Assembly (NCBI GenBank): GCA_937900045.1
Contig: CALCEB010000178.1
Location: 1 to 18,594, forward strand
Length of the DNA: 18,594 bases
Direction of reading: 5' to 3'
DNA from: an uncultured Acidobacteriota bacterium
Lineage (GTDB): Bacteria > Acidobacteriota > Terriglobia > UBA7540
The first letter of the stretch is position 1. Each line of letters begins with the position of its first letter. Made by a program: the position numbers and the translations under genes. The notes under the pieces were generated by a model. It was given only the letters and a program-made list of their open reading frames with translations. It ran no database searches and was not told the origin of the DNA. Shown here one piece after another: positions 14,499 through 18,594 of the stretch.

Positions 14499-17400
14499 AT
14501 GAGGGCTGATGGGCGCATTCGGACTACTATCTTTCTGTCTTGCTTCACGATCGTGTTGGGATTTGGGGCGGCGGGGTTTGGGCAGACCTCCGGGGTGGTT
14601 CGTGGCACCGTCCACGATCCCTCCGGAGCGGTAGTTCCCGGAGCCAAAGTGACTGCGATTGATCAGAGCACCAACCTGCCGCGAGCCACCACCACTACGG
14701 CACAAGGGACTTTTGAGTTTCCTGTTCTGCAAGTCGGCCGCTATACCCTGAAGGTTGAAGTCAACGGCTTCAAAACCTACGTCGAGCGGGATATCGAAGT
14801 CAACATTGGCCACGTGGTGGTTTTGAATCCAAAGCTTTCGCTGGGCGCGGTGACTCAGGAGGTGACAACGGTGGCCGCCGCCCCACTGATTGAGACCACC
14901 AGCACGCAACTGGGCAATATTGCCACGGCGCGGACGGTGGTGGAGCTGCCACTCAACACCCGGGATACCTACCAGCTTCTTCAACTGCAACCGGGAGTAT
15001 CTTCCGAAGTCGGATCCAATCTTTTTTACGGCAGTGACCAGCCCGGCGTGGTTTCCGTCAACGGCGGCCGCGGCCGCATGAACAATTACATGGTGAACGG
15101 CGGCGACGCCAACGACCAATTTGTGAATCTCCCCGGCGTCCAGCCCTCGCCCGACGCCATCCAGGAATTCCGGGTGCTCACCAACACCTTTGACGCCGAA
15201 TACGGAAGAAATTCGGGATCCGTGGTGAACGTGGTCACCAAATCCGGAACCAACAAATTTCACGGTGACGTTTACGAATTCCTGCGCAACGGAGCGCTTG
15301 ATGCCCGTCCGTTTTTCAACGCCACGGTTCCGTCCTTCACCCAAAACCAATTCGGCGCCACCTTGGGCGGCCCCATCCAGAAGGACAAGACGTTTTTCTT
15401 TTCGTCCTACGAAGGTCTGAGGCTCAGCCAAGGGATTTTCTCCAGTTTGGTTCCGGTCCCCAGCTCGACCGAACGGCAGGGCGTTTTCACTAATGGCCAG
15501 CCTTTCGCCGGCACGCTGAGTGATTCCAATGTGGCCTCGGTGTTGAACTCGCGGCCGGGCTGCGCCACGGCCGTCTCCGCGGAAGGCGGAGCGCCCATTG
15601 CCGCCGGCACGGCCTATGCTTCCATCTTTCCCGGCAACGTGATCCCCACCTCGTGCTTTGACCCCACCGCGCTCGACCTGATGAACCGCTATGTTCCTCT
15701 GGCCAATGCGGCGGGCGGAAACTTCCAGGCTTCGCCGCTGCACCACGAACGATCGGACCAAATCACGGAGCGCATTGACCACGCCATCAGTGACACCCAA
15801 CAGTTGACCGGATATTACTATTTCCAAGACGTGCATGATGTGGAACCGTTTTCCTTCTTTCAGGCGGCAGGCGCCAACATTCCGGGCTTTGGCTCCCTGA
15901 ACAATTCGCGGTTTCAGCAGGCCAGCCTCACCCACACTTGGACGGTCAATCCCACCATGGTCAACGTCGCCCGGTTCGCATACTTCCGCGAAGGGCAGGC
16001 TCAGCTTGATGCTCCACTGTCCACCAATCTGGTGCAGAACTCCTGCGCCACAGTTCCAGCCTCCCAATGCTTCAGCGACCCTGCGAATCCAGCGTTGGGC
16101 ATCACTCCCGGTCTTGGGGCAAAATTCGAAGGCGTTCCTTCGATCGCCGTGTCCGGCGGCTTTGCGATCGGCAATAATTTTGAAGGCCAGTTGCCGCAGG
16201 CCGGTAACACCTTTGAATGGTCGGACAACCTCAGTAAAGTCATTGGCAATCACACCACCAAGTTCGGCGCGGACGTTCAGCGGAATCAGTTCAACCAAAC
16301 CCTTTACTTTAACGTGAACGGCGAATTCTCTTACTTCGGCGGAGGACCTAACGATCCCGGTCTCTCTCTAGCCAACGGCACTCAGGACCTCACGCCCAAC
16401 TACCTTTTGGGTCTGCCAGACAGCTATACGCAAGGAGCGGCGAATTACGAATACATCCGCGACACGGGCGTTTATCTCTATGGGCAGGATAGCTGGAAGA
16501 TCAAGCCCAATCTGACCTTGAACTACGGATTACGCTGGGAGCTGGATACGCCGCTGGCTGACATCGCTCACCACGTCCAGACCTTCCGGCCCGGCCAGAA
16601 TGACACCATCTATCCTTGCCAACTCTCACCGGCCAGCGAGCAGTCGCTGGGCCTTTCGTCCACCGCCTGCGGTCCGGGCACAGCGGGCGCATCCATATTC
16701 CCGACGGGCCTGGTGATTCCAGGCGACAAAGGCATCCCCGCGGGGCTCACCCAGACTTACTACAAGTCCTTTGCGCCGCGCATTGGCTTGGCCTTCAGCC
16801 CGGACTGGAATGACGGCGTTCTCTCCAAAATCACCGGCGGCCCCGGTAAGACCAGCGTGCGCATGGGTTGGGGAATTTTTTACAATCCCATTGAGCAACT
16901 GGTGCTGGAGCAGTTCAGCGCCGAGCCGCCCTTCGGGGGCAGCTCCGTGCTCTCCAACACCCTATTCAACACACCCTTCGAGGGTCAAAACGGCTCCATC
17001 AGCCCCAATCCGTTTAACGGCATCAAGAATCCAATTCCGGGCCAGCCAGTGGATTGGTCGATCTTCCGTCCCATCGTGCTCTTCGGGCAATTCCAACCGG
17101 ACATGCGCACCCAATATATGGACCAATACAACTTCACGATTGAGCGCCAGCTCTCAACCTCTACGGTCCTAACGCTAGGTTACGTCGGAACCCAGGGCCA
17201 CCGATTGCTGGCTACTCATGACCTCAATTTTGGGAATGCGCAGACCTGCCTGGATTTGCAGAATATCTCAAACTACTACGCCAACTCCAATCCCACTCTG
17301 TCTTCCAACTTGGCGTGCGGTCCTTTTTTCGCGGATAGCTCGTTTTCCATTCCGGCGGGAGCCATCCCTGCGGGCATGACCTTGCACCTGCCTTACGGTT

Positions 17401-18254
17401 CCGTCTCCCAAGTCACCGGACCCAATAATCCGGCAATCACCCTGGTTGGCTTGCGGCGTTATTCCTCTCCGCTCTGCCAGCCCACCACCGGCGTGGGCTG
17501 CCCGCCGGACGGCGTTCCCGTCTTTGGCAGTATCTTCGCGCAGGACACCATCGCCAATTCCAACTACAATTCGGCGCAGGTCTCGGTTGAGAGGAAGTTT
17601 GCGAAAGGACTGCAATTTCTCGGTGCTTACACTTTCAGCCGCTGCTTTGACGAGGCTTCGAGCTTCGAAAACGTCTTGAACCCTTTGAATTTCCAGAGCA
17701 GCTACGCGCCCTGCCTATTCAACGGCGACAATCGATTTGTACTGAGCTATTACTGGGAGTTTCCGGTTCCGAAGTACAGCGGCTTTGCAGGGAAACTTCT
17801 GGATGGGTGGGCGATGTCAGGCATCACGACTTTGCAGAGTGGTTTCCCCATCCGCATCACGTCTTCTTCGGATATTGAGTTAATGAACAGCGCCGACTTT
17901 GAATTTCCGGGCGAGCCGAACTTTACCGGGACGCTCCAAACCATGAATCCTCGCAACGGGGCCCACTACTTCTTCAACACCGCGGCCTTCACCCAGCCCG
18001 CTCTCGGAACCATCGGCAACTCGCCCCGCTCGGTCTGCTGCGGCCCGGGAATCAACGACTTCGACATGGCTTTTTTGAAGAGCACACCGCTTACTGAGGG
18101 GACTCGGATGGAATTCCGCGCGGAGTTTTATAACCTTTTCAATCACGCTCAATTCTTGCAACCGGACGGAAACATTACGGACAGCACCTTCGGCCAAGTT
18201 CTGAGCGTGAGGGATCCACGGCTCATCCAGTTCGCGCTGAAGTTGATCTTCTAG
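14499..18254 (+). CDS. Oar-like TonB-dependent receptor with carboxypeptidase-regulatory-like domain
   Basis: This outer-membrane receptor (1,251 residues) has the same architecture as the minus-strand neighbour. There is a signal peptide (TIFLSCFTIVLGFGAAGFGQ), then a carboxypeptidase-regulatory-like domain from about residue 30 (VVRGTVHDPSGAVVPGAKVT to VGRYTLKVEVNGF). A plug region begins near VVELPLNTRDTYQLLQLQPG with NVVTKSGTNKFHG, and the long barrel ends FRAEFYNLFNHAQFLQPDG and LIQFALKLIF, a terminal Phe typical of outer-membrane proteins. It is about 180 residues longer than its neighbour, with Cys-containing barrel loops (for example around QNSCATVPASQC). The ATG is supported by a GAGGAG seven bases upstream. 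The two genes may have arisen by duplication, but they have diverged enough that different ligands are plausible (inference). There is no substrate-processing gene next to it to suggest what it imports. Confidence 0.92.
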   Translation: MRADGRIRTTIFLSCFTIVLGFGAAGFGQTSGVVRGTVHDPSGAVVPGAKVTAIDQSTNLPRATTTTAQGTFEFPVLQVGRYTLKVEVNGFKTYVERDIEVNIGHVVVLNPKLSLGAVTQEVTTVAAAPLIETTSTQLGNIATARTVVELPLNTRDTYQLLQLQPGVSSEVGSNLFYGSDQPGVVSVNGGRGRMNNYMVNGGDANDQFVNLPGVQPSPDAIQEFRVLTNTFDAEYGRNSGSVVNVVTKSGTNKFHGDVYEFLRNGALDARPFFNATVPSFTQNQFGATLGGPIQKDKTFFFSSYEGLRLSQGIFSSLVPVPSSTERQGVFTNGQPFAGTLSDSNVASVLNSRPGCATAVSAEGGAPIAAGTAYASIFPGNVIPTSCFDPTALDLMNRYVPLANAAGGNFQASPLHHERSDQITERIDHAISDTQQLTGYYYFQDVHDVEPFSFFQAAGANIPGFGSLNNSRFQQASLTHTWTVNPTMVNVARFAYFREGQAQLDAPLSTNLVQNSCATVPASQCFSDPANPALGITPGLGAKFEGVPSIAVSGGFAIGNNFEGQLPQAGNTFEWSDNLSKVIGNHTTKFGADVQRNQFNQTLYFNVNGEFSYFGGGPNDPGLSLANGTQDLTPNYLLGLPDSYTQGAANYEYIRDTGVYLYGQDSWKIKPNLTLNYGLRWELDTPLADIAHHVQTFRPGQNDTIYPCQLSPASEQSLGLSSTACGPGTAGASIFPTGLVIPGDKGIPAGLTQTYYKSFAPRIGLAFSPDWNDGVLSKITGGPGKTSVRMGWGIFYNPIEQLVLEQFSAEPPFGGSSVLSNTLFNTPFEGQNGSISPNPFNGIKNPIPGQPVDWSIFRPIVLFGQFQPDMRTQYMDQYNFTIERQLSTSTVLTLGYVGTQGHRLLATHDLNFGNAQTCLDLQNISNYYANSNPTLSSNLACGPFFADSSFSIPAGAIPAGMTLHLPYGSVSQVTGPNNPAITLVGLRRYSSPLCQPTTGVGCPPDGVPVFGSIFAQDTIANSNYNSAQVSVERKFAKGLQFLGAYTFSRCFDEASSFENVLNPLNFQSSYAPCLFNGDNRFVLSYYWEFPVPKYSGFAGKLLDGWAMSGITTLQSGFPIRITSSSDIELMNSADFEFPGEPNFTGTLQTMNPRNGAHYFFNTAAFTQPALGTIGNSPRSVCCGPGINDFDMAFLKSTPLTEGTRMEFRAEFYNLFNHAQFLQPDGNITDSTFGQVLSVRDPRLIQFALKLIF

Positions 18255-18340
18255 CCGGTAGGTACGACGAACTTTTTTTCTCGTCGTGGGTATTTCCTCG
18301 CGGGTATTGCCTCCGGTTCAGGCGCCGCTGCCAATTTTGT

Positions 18341-18438
18341 CGTCACCCCCCCGCGCCGGCGAGGGTCCATGCCGCGCAGGGCCGGGATGTGGATTCCCGT
18401 CCCCGCCTTCGCGGGGACAAGCTTTCGCGGGAATGACG
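18341..18438. repeat. Palindromic dispersed repeat (GGATTCCCG...CGGGAATGACG type)
   Basis: GTCCCCGC/GCGGGGAC form a perfect 8-bp hairpin with a CTTC loop (18399-18418), enclosed by ATTCCCG (18393-18399) and CGGGAAT (18428-18434). The outermost ends, CGTCA (18341) and TGACG (to 18438), are also inverted. Sequences of this GGATTCCCG/CGGGAATGAC form are common dispersed repeats in many GC-rich bacterial genomes (general knowledge). There is no coding capacity. Confidence 0.65.
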
Positions 18439-18484
18439 TGTTCTAGAAAGCTTGCTAAGAAAGCAAGAAATTACGACCTTGCAA

Positions 18485-18522
18485 CGCAGAGTTTCGCATT
18501 CCAGAAACTCTGCGGCCTTTTC
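18485..18522 (+). terminator. Strong intrinsic terminator
   Basis: CGCAGAGTTTC (18485-18495) and GAAACTCTGCG (18504-18514) form a perfect 11-bp stem with an 8-nt loop, followed by a T-rich run (TTTTC then TTTAC and TTTTT). It can end plus-strand transcription from the receptor gene, about 230 nt after its stop. Confidence 0.75.
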
Positions 18523-18594
18523 TTTACTTTTTCGCTGTTCGAGAGCCGAGGTGGTTAGAAGAGCTGCCGTGGTAAAAAGTCCGATTCACTAGGT

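Larger units (their letters stand above)
18255..18594. other. Non-coding right end with palindromic repeat and terminator
   Basis: After the receptor stop there is no believable gene to the window end. An open frame at 18286-18558 is made of repeat sequence and a terminator and is rejected. The contents are a small stem-loop with ACGACGA/TCGTCGT arms (18264-18287, T-run in the loop, so not a normal terminator), a dispersed palindromic repeat (18341-18438), a short CTTGCT/AGCAAG hairpin (18451-18467) and an intrinsic terminator (18485-18522). Confidence 0.55.

Noticed and set aside
14295..16298. 667-residue open frame antisense to the right-hand receptor gene
   Set aside because: It is the mirror of a GC-rich coding sequence: composition is Gly/Arg/His/Val-rich with no domain, while the plus strand encodes an unmistakable receptor.
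18264..18287. Stem-loop ACGACGA/TCGTCGT right after the receptor stop as terminator
   Set aside because: The T-run is in the loop rather than after the stem; the later stem at 18485 is a far better terminator.
18286..18558. 90-residue open frame at the right end
   Set aside because: It translates a palindromic repeat and an intrinsic terminator, with no ribosome binding site.
1..18594. CRISPR array, tRNA or rRNA genes, transposase or integrase genes
   Set aside because: No regularly spaced repeats, cloverleaf or rRNA sequence, or transposase/integrase motifs were found on either strand.

Overview
The window looks like chromosomal DNA from an Acidobacteriota-type bacterium. The main reasons are two very large Oar-like TonB-dependent receptors (an N-terminal carboxypeptidase-regulatory-like domain, then plug and barrel, more than 1,000 residues each), the GC-rich codon use, and the mix of PRC-barrel and YtxH stress-type proteins, a Tat-exported amidase and an exported gamma-glutamyltransferase. 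The phylum is inferred from gene content, because no rRNA or other marker gene is present.

Layout from left to right. Positions 1-1482 hold two small stress or envelope-type genes (a PRC-barrel protein and a YtxH-like protein). They sit in repeat-rich intergenic DNA with three diverged direct copies of a roughly 43-nt repeat, one of them carrying a strong hairpin. Positions 1623-5344 hold a divergent pair: a Tat-exported amidase-signature hydrolase (minus strand) and an exported gamma-glutamyltransferase-family enzyme (plus strand). Both act on amide or gamma-glutamyl bonds, and a dyad lies between them.

Positions 5538-7389 hold a compact defence module: a Vsr mismatch endonuclease, a cytosine-5 DNA methyltransferase and a PD-(D/E)XK/DUF3883-type putative restriction endonuclease, joined by two 4-bp ATGA stop/start overlaps. 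The methyltransferase looks damaged. A palindromic MITE-like element is inserted in frame between motifs IV and VI, and the C-terminal part (target recognition region, motifs IX-X) is absent. The nuclease frame, by contrast, looks intact. Two uncharacterised small reading frames follow (7569-8133).

Positions 8224-10803 hold a tight modABC molybdate ABC transporter operon with 3-nt gaps between genes. Positions 10866-18254 hold two divergently transcribed Oar-like outer-membrane receptors. Their shared 426-nt intergenic region contains a good sigma70-type promoter for the left gene, a weaker one for the right gene and a 10-bp direct repeat that could be an operator. The right end carries a palindromic dispersed repeat and a strong intrinsic terminator.

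The most unusual part is the vsr-methyltransferase-nuclease module. A palindromic element has become part of an open reading frame, and an apparently intact nuclease is left beside a probably inactive methyltransferase.
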